NCBI GenBank assembly: GCA_009760885.1
Contig: CM019712.1
Coordinates: 26,891,816 to 26,955,815, forward strand
Reading direction: 5' to 3'
Length of the DNA: 64,000 nt
Origin: Achatina immaculata
Lineage: Eukaryota; Mollusca; Gastropoda; Stylommatophora; Achatinidae
This document shows, piece after piece, positions 9,250-20,875 of this stretch. Every line of letters starts with the position of its first letter. Position 1 is the stretch's first letter. A program made the translations under genes and the position numbers. The notes beneath the pieces were generated by a model. That model saw only the letters and a list, made by a program, of their open reading frames with translations, searched no databases and was not told the origin of the DNA.

Positions 9250-10330
9250 TGATAAGTTCTCGACATAAAGTATAATGGATTATTGGTGGACAACGTTTTT
9301 GGTTATTTCTCAACATAGTCTCCTTGCAAGTTTATGCACTTAGTCCAGCGATCCTGGAGCATATGAATCCCTTCTTTTGTAAAAATCAGCTTCTTGGGCC
9401 AGTATAAAGTGGTCTACGGCATAAATGACGGCATCATCTGAAGCAAATTTGCGACCACTGAGTTCCTTTTTGAGTTTGGTAAACAGGTAATAGTCTGAAG
9501 GGGCCAAATCTGGGGAATAAGGAAGATGTTCAAGAAGCTGGAAGCCGCATTCATGAACGGCAGCCATTGCGACTGCCGACTTGTGAACTGGGGCATTGTC
9601 TTGATGAAAGATGACTCCTCTCGTCAATTTTCCTCGAAGTTTTTCCTACAGTTTGACTCGCAGTTGCTTCACAAGATTAGCGTAATAGACCCCGATGACC
9701 GTTCTGCCTTTTAAAGATAATCTACCAGTATCACACCTTCTGAATCCCACAAGATGGAAGCCATCACTTTGCCTGCAGACAGAACCACCCTTGTTTTCTT
9801 TGGAGGCGGGGATCCACTGATTTTTCTGGTTCAAAATGATGAACCCAACTCTCATCCATAGTCACATATTGGCGAATGAACTTTTCAGGATATGCAGAAA
9901 AATGGCAAAGACTGTCTCATGACGTGTTGAGACCATGTCGCTTGCGATCAGCTCCAAGAATTTTCGGATCCTATCGAACAGAGACCTTTGTCATTTGAAG
10001 GTAATTGTGAATAATGGCATGAACACGTTCCTGGGAGATGCCCACAGTAGCAATGTACCGTTCAGTTAGTCGTCGATCCTCCATTATGATGTCATGGATT
10101 CTGCCGGGGGTTTTATCGGTGGTTAAGGTTATTAGTCTTCCTGGACGGGGATCATCTTCCAGACTCTCTCTTCCATGTTTGAACTGAGTTGCCCATTTCT
10201 TCACTGTGCTGTAAGAAGGAGCACTCTGCCCTAGAGTATCTGCTCTATCCTCATGGATCTCCTTCGATGATAAGCCTTTGATGCAGAGGTAGCTTTATAA
10301 GAAACTTTCTAAATTTTCTCAGTTTCTATC
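9250..10330 (-). mobile_element. mariner-like DNA transposon, decayed
   Basis: A mariner transposase occupies most of the minus strand of this stretch (9312 to about 10260). The outer ends were not resolved into convincing terminal inverted repeats. It lies between the 36-bp satellite and unrecognised sequence. Confidence 0.75.
9312..10260 (-). pseudogene. mariner transposase, D,D34D type, frameshifted
   Basis: The protein would cut and paste the element through a DDD catalytic triad. The N-terminal helix-turn-helix part reads WATQFKHGRESLEDDPRPGR, then DRRLTERYIATVGISQERVH. First catalytic aspartate: RQYVTMDESWVH (near 9850-9885). Then GRTVIGVYYANLVKQLR. Second: VIFHQDNAPVHKSAVAM. Third: LPYSPDLAPSDYYLF. 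Thirty-four residues separate the second and third aspartates, as expected for mariner. The C-terminal end encodes RWTKCI and GDYVEK. At least two frame changes and a lost stretch near 9890-9970 break it. Confidence 0.85.
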
Positions 10331-11005
10331 ACCCCTTACCATGTCATTATCCCGTAAAAAAGGGAGAAGTTAATTTCCTGAAACTTGGTGTTTAACCTGA
10401 CATTAACCTGATCTACAAATGCATCTAATATCAATTGTGCGTTTCAAGTATTTGTACCCTATGGCGAGAACTTATCAATCACCCCTTGTATTTTCTAAGA
10501 TTAAACAAACCGTGCTGCTTGATAAACTTGCTATGCAAAGATAAGTGCATAAGATCATTTCCCAGCAGGGCGATGACATCCAGTCCGACCCAGCGAGTAG
10601 CTCCAAGAACTGTCTATCAAACAAGATAAGTACTACACTGGCGATCCTCTGCAAGGTCCTCGGATCAGAACATAGTTCCGAAAATGTAAACCTTCCAGGA
10701 TGGAAAGAAGCGTACAGTGTCAAGAATACAACATACTCACAACACAGACGTCCGTGATGGGAGCTATCCACAGCTTGCAAGACAAGACATACATACGATT
10801 GACCTCTCCACAGCTCCTAAGACAAACCATACATACGACTGACAGGACAGCTAAAATCAGTAGCAGGCAGTTTTGTCGACACAATGCGACACATTCGAAC
10901 ACAGAAAGTTTACGTTGCCAACGTTAGTCTCCCAGACGGCACCAGCTGAAACAGTATCACAGCTGTGTTTACTGTGTTACTATTTTTATTTGTTAACTGA
11001 ACAGA
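10331..11005. other. Unrecognised sequence, no gene seen
   Basis: Short open frames occur on both strands but none shows a domain or biased composition. A short direct repeat (ACATACATACGA) appears near 10787 and 10828. Confidence 0.5.
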
Positions 11006-11225
11006 ATGTTGGCTCAATAGTTCAAGCCGTATTTGCTGAGTGTTTCTGGATTAGTTATTCACTGTCTCCAGCTATCAACTTTCTTTCCACGCTCTTTCAA
11101 ACCTAAAGTTGGCAACACATTCATACAGAAGTCAAGAAAGTTCTGCGTATCACTTTACATGAAGTTTTATTGATGAATGGGATGGAAATGAAATGATGAT
11201 GACGATATTCTGACCACCAGCAGGT
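11006..11225. repeat. Dispersed 220-bp repeat, copy 2
   Basis: Matches 6748-6975, from TTTGCTGAGTGTTTCTGGAT through the CAAACCTAAAGTTG core to the GATGATGACGATATTCTGAC end. It lies directly upstream of the 29-bp minisatellite. Confidence 0.65.
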
Positions 11226-11254
11226 TGCCCTGCAACACGGGGAGTCCATTCATA

Positions 11255-12155
11255 ATCCAGCAACTCCAGTAACAGTTATAAGACTTCCACAACTTCAGTA
11301 ACAGTTATAAGACTTCCACAACTCCAGTAACAGTTATAAGACTTCCACAACTCCAGTAACAGTTATAAGACTTCCACAACTCCAGTAACAGTTATAAGAC
11401 TTCCACAACTCCAGTAACAGTTATAAGACTTCTACAACTCCAGTAACAGTTATAAGACTTCCACAACTCCAGTAACAGTTATAAGACTTCCACAACTTCA
11501 GTAATAGTTATAAGACTTCCATAGCTCTAGTAACAGTTATAAGATTTCCACAGCTCCAGTAACAGTTATAAGACTTCCATAGCTCTAGTAACAGTTATAA
11601 GATTTCCACAGCTCTAGTAACAGTTATAAGACTTCCACAGCTCTAGTAACAGTTATAAGATTTCCATAGCTCTAGTAACAGTTAAAAGATTTCCACAGCT
11701 CTAGTAACAGTTATAAGACTTCCATAGCTCTAGTAACAGTTATAAGATTTCCACAGCTCTAGTAACAGTTATAAGACTTCCACAGCTCTAGTAACAGTTA
11801 TACGATTTCCACAGCTCTAGTAACAGTTATAAGACTTCCACAGCTCTAGTAACAGTTATACGATTTCCACAGCTCTAGTAACAGTTATAAGACTTCCATA
11901 GCTCTAGTAACAGTTATAAGATTTCCACAGCTCTAGTAACAGTTATAAGACTTCCACAGCTCTAGTAACAGTTATAAGATTTCCACAGCTCTAGTAACAG
12001 TTATAAGATTTCCACAGCTCTAGTAACAGTTATAAGACTTCCACAGCTCTAGTAACAGTTATAAGATTTCCACAGCTCTAGTAACAGTTATAAGATTTCC
12101 ACAGCTCTAGTAACAGTTATAAGACTTCCATAGCTCTAGTAACAGTTATAAGACC
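11255..12155. repeat. 29-bp minisatellite, about 30 units
   Basis: Each unit contains AGTAACAGTTATAAGA. Early units read CTTCCACAACTCC, later ones alternate CTTCCATAGCTCT and TTTCCACAGCTCT, giving a two-unit higher-order pattern after about 11520. The array ends abruptly near 12155. Confidence 0.95.
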
Positions 12156-13139
12156 ACTGTTTTCTCGACAGAAACATCACAGTAAGCCATCCTCTCAGAT
12201 ACACATGCAGACATAGACTGACTGTCCATTCAAAGTCCCTCCCACAGTTCTCTGTCACGGGTTTCTCAGCCCACGTGACATTCTAGAAGGATCTCGACCC
12301 TGGAAAAGTTCAAAAAGAAAGTCATAACCATTGCCCTTTCTGTAAAGACAACAGTTATCTCCCGTACACTTCTGTACCCTCCAGTAACCGAGCTAGTAAC
12401 GCTAACATGAGAGGGATCACAAAAATCCCCGTGGTGGAGGAATGCGCTGAAGAAACATTGCACATCCCAAATGTTTAGCCTTCCCCAAGAACTAGAGAAA
12501 ATTAGCCGCCATGATATACTCCTACTTGTACATAACACATGACGAAATATCTTCAATGCAACGCACGCGAAGAGCAATATCTCGCAGTTTCAGGTAAAAG
12601 GGCAACAACTCAAAGAATTCGTGGACCATGTTGAGATCCTTCTTCGGGTGAAAATACTCGTACATGAGAGCATTTGGTCTTGTCCACAGCAGACTGATGG
12701 TTTTCCCAGTGACGTCTATTTACAAGAATAGTTTTTGAGCACGGCATATATGAAGCCATTAGAGTGAAACCTTGATAAAATAAAGTTAAGATTGTTTAAA
12801 AGAAACGTAGGAACAGCTTTATTAATTAACTAGAACAAACTTGCAACTTTTCAGTTTATACATTATACAAACATAATAAACGACAACAAGATAAGAAAAG
12901 AAGGAATATAAATGTACGTCACTGACATATAAGAAATAATAGTGGGAACATGACACAAAATACGAGCTTTTATTTGTGACTTGCAAGAATCTGTGTCCAA
13001 AAGTGGACGTGGTGAAGTATTGAGAAGGTAGAAAATGAAGATTAGTGAGGTGTGATGTCAAACTCAATGGTTAGTACTGAGATAGGGGCGGAGGTGTAGC
13101 GCGGTTGAATATCAGAGGACCTGCGTGTATTAGGTGACA
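12156..13139. other. Unique sequence, no gene recognised
   Basis: A 103-residue minus-strand frame (12266-12577) shows no recognisable domain and could be chance. The remainder is AT-rich with no clear repeats. Confidence 0.5.
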
Positions 13140-14215
13140 AAGGCGTATTATTCGTCGTGTGATGTTTCTTGATCAGGAAACCTGGACAAGTGTGCGTTGT
13201 GTCAAAGGAGAATCACTCTCACTTCACTCCACTAACACCAATGTCCGCTGTGCGACAAGAGCATCACTCTCACATCACTTCATAAACACCAGTGTGTGTT
13301 GTGTGACAGGAGCGTAACTCACACATCACTCCATTAACAACAGTGCATATTGTGTGACAAGAACCTCACTGTAACGTAACTCCACTAACATCAGTGTATA
13401 TTGCGTGACAAGAGCCTAACTATCTCATCACTCCACTAACACCAGCATGTGTAATGTGACAAGAGCCTCGCACTCACATCACTTCACTAACACCAGTGCA
13501 TATTATGTGACAAGAACCTCACTGTAGCGTCAATCCACTAACATCAGTGTATATTGCGTGACAAGAGCCTAACTCTCTCATCACTCCACTAACACCAGCG
13601 TGTGTAATGTGACAAGAGCCTCGCACTCACATCACTTCACTAACACCAGTGCCTGTTATATGACAAGAACCTCACTATTAAATCACTTCACTAACACCAG
13701 TGAGTGTTGTGTGAAAAGAGCCTCACTCACGCAGCGCTTCACCAACACAAGTGTGTGTTCTATGATAAGAGTCTCACTTTCACAGCGCTTCACCAACACA
13801 ACTGTGTGTTGTATGATAAGAGTCTCACTCTCACAGCGCTTTACCAACACAAGTGTGTGTTGTATGATAAGAGTCTCACTTTCACAGCGCTTCACCAACA
13901 CAAGTGTGTGTTGTATGATAAGAGTCTCACTCACGCAGCGCTTCACCAACACAAGTGTGTGGTGTATGATAAAAGCCTCACTCTCACTCTGCTTTACTAA
14001 CACAAATGTGTGGTGTATGATAAGAACCTCACTCTCACACTGCTTTACTAACACAAATGTGTGGTATATGATAAAAGCCTCACTCTCACACTGCTTTACT
14101 AACACAAATGTGTGGTGTATGATAAGAACCTCACTCTCACACTGCTTTACTAACACAAATGTGTGGTGTATGATAAAAGCCTCACTCTCACACTGCTTCA
14201 TTAACTGCAGTGAAT
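13140..14215. repeat. 51-bp minisatellite, about 20 units
   Basis: Units carry TCACTAACACCAGTGTGT or a later CACCAACACAAGTGTGTG form, then TATGATAAGAGTCTCACT. The unit is a multiple of three, so frames stay open on both strands (for example 205 residues from 13600). The encoded 17-residue repeat (with FTNTSVCCMIRVSL) has no known function and the frame is a by-product. The first units are more diverged than the last. Confidence 0.93.
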
Positions 14216-16385
14216 GAAAAAGAAATCGCATGATAGTCTTGTCAGGGACCATCTGTTTTGTATGTTTCTTAGATGATCCAGACGATTAGTAGTCTCCAGA
14301 ATACTGCAAGTCAGAGAGATGATAATATACCACATAAGACAGCAAATGAAGAGAGAACCAGATAACAAAGACGTGAACAACAGGAAAGGCAAAAAAGGTA
14401 AAAAAAAAGGAAACGGAGAAAAAAAAGAAAAAAAAATGTAACCGAAACCAACGATAAGAAAGAAGGTTCTTATTTAACACAATCGCTAATATCATCACAC
14501 ACACACACACATATATAACAGTATCCTGACTAATGGTGAGTACTCTACTATTACATATATCAATATATTGCTCTTTCAGAATTCTAATTGTGAAGGTTAC
14601 CACAGACAATACAACAGTGTGAGAATCACTGACACCAGATTTTAAGTGAGATCAAATAAGCCACATGTTTATTATGTAAAGAATGGGTGCTGATCAGTGA
14701 GGATGCTGGAACTATAGATTATATTAGATGATCAAGTCACTCCTAACCTTGACGAGAGCTAGTTCGCCACATAAGGAAATGAGAGAGCAACACTCACACT
14801 CAGATAAACTGACAGACGTAAGCATGAAGGAGAAAATATAACAACCAACTTACATTCTCAATTAAAGCCTTTCAAACACAAAAATAATGCTAACAAATTG
14901 TCAGTGAGCACAGTTCTATCACATTCCTAGAATTCTTTCTAACACATTACGCAATGACATTAAATCATTCACAATCTTCAAGACATAATCTAATAATCAT
15001 TTTAACAAAATCATCCTAACATATTCACAACTCATAATGAGTCTAATTCAATCATAACACTTGAAACTCTCTCTATCCAAAAAATCGACCAAAATCTAAC
15101 AAAAATCTCACAAACATTCTCATAATAGTAATATTCTAACAAAACATTCCATTCCTTAAAAATCCCCTACAATTTCTATTTCTAAATCTTCCAGAAATTT
15201 CTATCCCGTGGAGCACAAAACTCGTGGACCACCATTCTACCTTATGTTCACTAAAAAAGTGTAAACTCCGGGCAAAATTCCCTGTTTATAACCTTGGGTA
15301 AATAAAAAAAAAACATCCCACTTTGAGGTTTTCTGTAGCTAAACTGAACTAATTGTACAAACATGCCCTGAATGACTTTGTTATCCGTACAATATCTCAT
15401 GACTGGACATGACAAAAAATGACCTTCAGCGTGTCAAGACTGACCTCTGGTTGACCTGTATAATACAAAATAATATAAGGGCGTTAACCATAATGTCAAA
15501 CTACTAAATTAATCCTTGGTTATATCCTGATACAGTAAAATAAGTGCAGAATTAAAGAATTCTGTCACACACACAAACACTCACACACACACACACACAC
15601 ACACAGAGGCACTCCCAATAATTCCCGTGTAGACATTATACTTCATCCTCCTAGATTCTACAACCAGTTCTTACCCCGAAAATTAATGAATACACCACTT
15701 CAATCTTAAGTAATCCTGGTGAAATGAAAGTGATTGTGTATAAATGGTAAATTCGCACCAATTTGATCGACAGAGAATATCGATTTTTGGATCAATTTTA
15801 TTAAAAATGAATTAACATCAATTTTTTAATGTTGATATGTCTTCTGTTGAGCTCATCTTTTACTTTATGTGACATTTTGGAGTTCTTTCAGTTAAAAATA
15901 TGTTTGAAATATGCCATTTAAACCCATTATTGGACAAACTCACAAAATGGTACTCTGATCAGAGTCTTTGTTATGTTGTTTTTTTTAAGGGAAAGTCCCT
16001 CATTACGTAATTACACATATGTCAGTGTATCTACTGGAATCCCGGCTGTCACTTGATATAAACCAGCCAATAGAAAGTTGCGATTTAATGCTTAATTTTA
16101 GAAAATGACACACACTTCACCAATTTCATAGAAATGTAGCAAGATTACCATATATGGCAAAGATGGGACACTCAGACGTCGCATGTTATGTTGGACAGCT
16201 AAAAATAGTATCACTATTAGTTTGTAAGCGCGCTTCCTAGTACACATCCGACATTGAATCGCTTGTGTGTAATCGCCATGAACTTTGATCGATTTAATTC
16301 AATTATGAAGAATAAATAATGACCTTAACAAAAAAAAGGACATAGAAGGAAGGGATAAACTATAAACTGTAAAGAGAGCCTAGCT
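14216..16385. other. AT-rich unique sequence with two (CA)n runs
   Basis: CA runs are at about 14499-14512 and 15570-15606. No coding similarity was seen. The stretch ends where the 5' region of the RTE LINE begins. Confidence 0.55.
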
Positions 16386-16939
16386 CTGCTGCTGGTCCCA
16401 GAGAGCGGGTTCATTACACTCGGAGTACGCCCATAAGTGTTCGGCCTTTGACATCAGGATTTCCTTCAGTGTTTTAGGAAGATGAATCTAATGACTCTAA
16501 GACGCCTCCTTACCTCCCCCAGTCTACGGGACACCTTTGGGCAAGGTGGAGTATCCGTATAGCCCCCCGATCAGGGTGACTTGAAGCCATAGGAGCAGGT
16601 TGTGGATGGAAATAGAGAGCAGCTGACAGATAACGTTGGTTATAGTCACCATTCTATGATGGTAGGCAGATGATCTCAATGTAGGGACAATGGCTACGAT
16701 CACTGACTAGTACAGTCACTGCCCGGAAGGAAAGCAATGGTAAACTACCTTCTGGAAATATACCAATAAACCCAAACAGCAACATGGAAGGTCAGATAGG
16801 GAAACGATCTGGTGGCGAGTCCCCCAGGCCAGATAGATCTAATTTTAACACTGGGGAAGAGTGTGAGACAGTGGTCAGTACTAGTAATTGTGAGACGGAC
16901 AAAATCCTGACGGTGTTACCAAGGAAACCTCCTGCATCA

Positions 16940-17595
16940 AACTAAAAAGAAAAATAAGAGTAGGAACACGGAATGTAAGAAGTATGTATGAGGGGAAGTA
17001 TCAAATAATAAGTGACGAGATGAAAAGAACAGGGATACACATTTGGGAATCTGTGAACATCGATGGAAAGGATCAGGACACTACAAGAGCGAGAATGATA
17101 ATATCTTTATATATTCTGGTGGAGAATTAGGAGGAAAGAATGGAGTGGCTTTTTACTTGGAAAAATTAACATAAAAAACATTACTAGGTTACAGAACAGT
17201 AAGTGACAGAAACCTCACTATCAGACTTAAGGGCATCCTTATAAATGTAACAGTTATCAAGATATACGCACCTATATCAGCAGCAGAAGAAGAGGAAGTA
17301 GAAGACTTTTATAACACACTGCAAACGACGATAGACTAGGTACTAAAAAAATGATATTGAATTAATTATGGGCTATTTTAATGCAAAGATTGGTACAGAA
17401 AGCGCAGAAGACGAAGATTATGTTGTGGGGAAATTTATTATAGGACATAGACATGAGGCAGGCAACAGTCTAATGGCGTTTTGCACGGAAAATGTGGTAA
17501 TCATCGCTAATGCACTTGTTAAACAACATACAAGAAGATTTTACACATGGACATCACCTGATAGGCAAACCAACAATCAAATAGATAGTTATTAA
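16940..17595 (+). pseudogene. RTE LINE apurinic-type endonuclease domain
   Basis: The domain nicks target DNA to prime reverse transcription. The start reads KIRVGTRNVRSMYEGKYQII, matching the first strand of the AP-endonuclease fold in RTE elements (usually GTWNVRTMYE). A degraded middle is followed by an open stretch from 17368: MGYFNAKIGTESAEDE with the catalytic N, then RRFYTWTSPDRQTNNQIDSY, the conserved SPD-x8-IDY end. Stops and indels break the centre. Confidence 0.8.
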
Positions 17596-17799
17596 TAGCA
17601 GACATGAAGATAAAGGTAAAAAAACAGCTCGTGGATCAAGACAATTTCGCTTTGATCTTATAAAAATACAAGAACAAATAGTGAAATGTATAAAGAAATG
17701 AAGAGATTGACGAGAAATGTCACACCTAAACTAAATGTAAATTGTGACAGAAGACCTTGACAGAGACAGAGGAAATTCTACAAAGATGGAAGGAATATT

Positions 17800-19105
17800 G
17801 CAGAGGAATGTAGGGAATGTATGAAACAGCTGCGTGTGAAAGTAGAAATCAACGATGTGAATTATTATTGGAGGAGAAAGAATCACAACCAACAATAAAA
17901 GAAGTTTTATGGGCAATAAAGAATCTGAAAAATGGTAAATCACCAGGATGTGATGTGATAACAGCTGAACTTATTAAAGCAGGAGGAAAGGAATGTGCAA
18001 CAATCTATCATGCACTATGTAAAAAGATATGGCATTCAGGTATTTGGCCAAAAGAATGGAAAAGAACTGCATTCATATCACTGCCAAAGAAGGGTAACTT
18101 GAAATTGAATTGTTCACAACCTACAGAATTAGTCATGTGCACAAACTACAGAATTAGTCATGCCAGTAAAATTCTGTTAAAATCATAACAGGTAGACTTC
18201 GTAAGAAAATAGAAGAAGAAGTCAATATAGTCCAAGCTGTTTTCAGGCAAGGAAGAGGATCAAGAGATCATATATTCAACAGAATATTAATAATAACGAA
18301 ATCCAGATAATTTAATGTGAATCTATATTTATCTTTTATAGAATATTAAAAAGCATTTGATTTTTTATTGTGTACAACTCCAGAAACTTTGGGAAATAAT
18401 GGACAAATGGGATTTCCAACACATCTTAGAAAATTAATATCACTGCTGTATCTAGACCAACAAGCAGCAGTAAGAATAAATGGTGAAACAACAACTTGGT
18501 GTGACATAAAACAAGAGGTCTGTCAGGAGTGCATATTGTGTCCTTACTTATTTAACTTGTATACTGAAAATATAATGAGGAATATTAGAGAAGATGTAGC
18601 AAAGAATATTATGATGACATAATAACTGGAAGTTATAAACACTACCAGAGATTAGATATGCTGATGACACAGTATTACTGTCCACAACACAAAAAAAGAA
18701 TGGAAAAAATATTTCAGGCTGCAAGAATAGTGAAGAGGAAAGCCTTTATCTTAATGCGAAGAAAACTAAAGCACTTACAAATGACAAAACAAATAAGGCA
18801 GATGAAATATATATCAATGAGGAAAAATTGGAAAAAGTGAAGAGTTTAGTTTTGAATATCGTGGATCAGTATTAACTCATAATGGAATTACAATGACGGA
18901 AATTAAAAGGAGGACATCCATCGTTCTTCAGAAAGCAAAACAAATAAAGAATCTGTGGAGAGGAACAGACAGAACTACAAAAATAAGATTTTTAAGGGCA
19001 TGCATCTTTCTCATCGCAACATATGCCTATAAGACCTGGACTGTTTACAAAACAACTGAGAAACAGACAAATTCATTTGAATGTAAATGCTACAGAAGAG
19101 TTCTT
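17800..19105 (+). pseudogene. RTE LINE reverse transcriptase
   Basis: Conserved blocks occur in order: LKNGKSPGCDVITAELIKAG and IWPKEWKRTAFISLPKKGNL (17925-18105), NYRISHASKILLK near 18160, a QAVFRQGRGSRDHIFN-type block near 18230, then FPTHLRKLISLLYLDQQAAV and CPYLFNLYTENIMRNIRED (18410-18600). Palm motif C, RYADDTVLLST, is near 18655 in another frame. The CILSP-type motif B is altered (CILCP). Frame changes occur near 18185, 18360, 18620 and 18840. Confidence 0.85.
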
Positions 19106-19439
19106 TAAATATCATGCAGTCAAAACAGAACAAATATACCCATACTACAAGAACTTAATATTGGAGAACATTGGCTAGTAATGAGGATTAAACAGAGAAA
19201 ACTTAAATATTTTGGACACATTAAACGTCATGATAATCTAGAGAAGGCCGTCTTGGAAGTATAAAGAATGAGAAAAAGAAAGAGAGGAAGACCAAGGCGA
19301 AGACTGCTGCAAGACATCGTTGATGATCTGCAAATGGACGCATAAGCAGCAGGGCATCTTTTTTACAACCGATAGGCCTACAGGAGTGCTGTTAGGAAGG
19401 CAAAGTTCCGCAAGGGACATACAAATGAATGACTGACTC

Positions 19440-20060
19440 AATTGGTGTGGTGATTGTATATTGCCCGTGATCTAGCATTTATTTAGGATTTGCATTCACT
19501 GCCTTTGGTTACATGTAACGCTGTGAGTCGTGTGTGGTTGATGTTTTGTAACAAGTTACTTTGCGATTGTTCATCGATGTGTTGTTTGATGGATTTGTTT
19601 AAATAAGTCTGATTTGTCAGTTTTGATGAAGCTATCCGGTTTGTCTCTTGCTGCTACCTGGTCGGCCTTGTTGTTCCGTCAGTTCCGGTATGGCCTGGAT
19701 ACTCATGTGATGTTTTTGATATGTGACTTATCAATTATTTTTATCCATTCACTTCTAATAGATCAATTATTTTTATCCATTCACTTCTAATAGCTTTTTG
19801 TTACATTTTAAAAAGAGATTGTGAGCGTTGGTAACGATTTTGATGCGTTGAGTTTTCTGTATCACCACCCATTTAATGCTTGGGTGATTGCCTCTATTTC
19901 TATGCGCATCATTGTGCAGGTGTTTTGTATAAGGCCCAGCCAGGAGATTGAGAGTTTTACCTCCACCGTGTATTCTGCACAACCAAAACCTCTTCTATTT
20001 CTTCTGCTGACAGATCCGTCCGTGTACATGATTATATCCTCTTTAATGATGTGTTAACTC
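19440..20060 (-). pseudogene. RNase H fragment of another LINE
   Basis: On the minus strand KEDIIMYTDGSVSRRNRRGF (near 20040) is the first RNase H strand with intact TDGS. MRIEIEAITQALNGW (near 19900) is the glutamate helix. A TGTDGNN-x-ADQ-like block (near 19680) is the histidine/aspartate end. The domain is broken by frameshifts and stops. The counterpart in block 2 is 38630-39115. It lies head-to-head with the RTE 3' end. Confidence 0.65.
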
Positions 20061-20381
20061 TGATGTGTTCGTTTATTTCCTCTTATATTCACAACACGTA
20101 TCGACCGATCCTTAATGGATTACATTGGAAGAGGCTCGAAAAATGTCCCTAAATAACCCTTACAAGAACATTCTAATGCAGGACAATTAGTAGAACAACA
20201 GCTCATGAATATAAAGTGTATTATTTCGTGTTAAATCATAAGTTAATGGGCAATAAATATGTTTCTCTAACAACTGTTAGGGACAATTGGTTGATAAAAG
20301 AACATGTGGATTTTCTTCAACCTTTATTTAAGCCCCTAAATGATGTTTGTCGCTGTGGAGTAGTGAGAAATATCTCGTACC
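20061..20381. other. AT-rich spacer, no gene
   Basis: No coding or repeat signal was recognised between the RNase H fragment and the family K fragment. Confidence 0.5.
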
Positions 20382-20800
20382 GTTAAATGTGACATAGGCC
20401 TCGCAAGGTAGTTCGCCAATTTATCCTGTTTTCTGCGAGCTTTTCAACCTCATCAAGGGATTTCATGCCTATTAATTTGGCTTCTCTTAACAATGTCCTC
20501 TTCAGAGTTTCACGCGGTCTGCCTCTTTTTCTTTGGCCTGTTGTGTTCCACTTGATAGCTTGTTTTGGGATTCTCTGATCGTTTCTTCTCATCACGTGAC
20601 CAACATATGTCCATCTCTTTTTCCTCATCTCCCATGAGACTGGTTGTTGTTCAGTCATCTGTCTTATCTCTGCATTGTTCTTGAATTCATTAAACTTGAT
20701 GCTAAATATTTTCCTTAGGCATTTGTTTTCAAAATTCTTATCTATTTCTTTAGTTGATTTCTAGCTTAGTTTTCCAAAGATTTCCAAAGTTTCTGTCTAA
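20382..20800 (-). pseudogene. LINE C-terminal fragment (family K)
   Basis: The minus strand gives MTEQQPVSWEMRKKRWTYVG, RRNDQRIPKQAIKWNTTGQR, a RGRPRETLKRTLLREAKL block and NRINWRTTLRGLCHI (20383-20658). The upstream KILGI and FENK region continues in decayed form to about 20760. Only this C-terminal part survives. Confidence 0.75.
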
Positions 20801-20875
20801 TCAATCTTAATTTTTCTGTTATATATTAATTGCTGTTGTAGCAAGCAGTACGAAACATCTGTTACCAGACAAAGT

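Larger units (their letters stand above)
16390..19436 (+). mobile_element. RTE (BovB-like) LINE, nearly full length, family R
   Basis: A 5' leader (16390-16940) precedes an endonuclease, a reverse transcriptase and a C-terminal basic block, the standard RTE order in about 3 kb. This is the only copy in the window that keeps the 5' leader and endonuclease. Its 3' half is the start of paralogous block 1, and the same half recurs at 36880-38635. All reading frames are broken. Confidence 0.85.

Noticed and set aside
12266..12577. 103-residue minus-strand frame
   Set aside because: No recognisable motif, no paralog in the window and no splice or start evidence; kept only as unassigned sequence.
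13600..14252. Overlapping 205- and 189-residue frames on opposite strands
   Set aside because: Both are read-through of a 51-bp minisatellite whose length is a multiple of three; there is no domain or start context.
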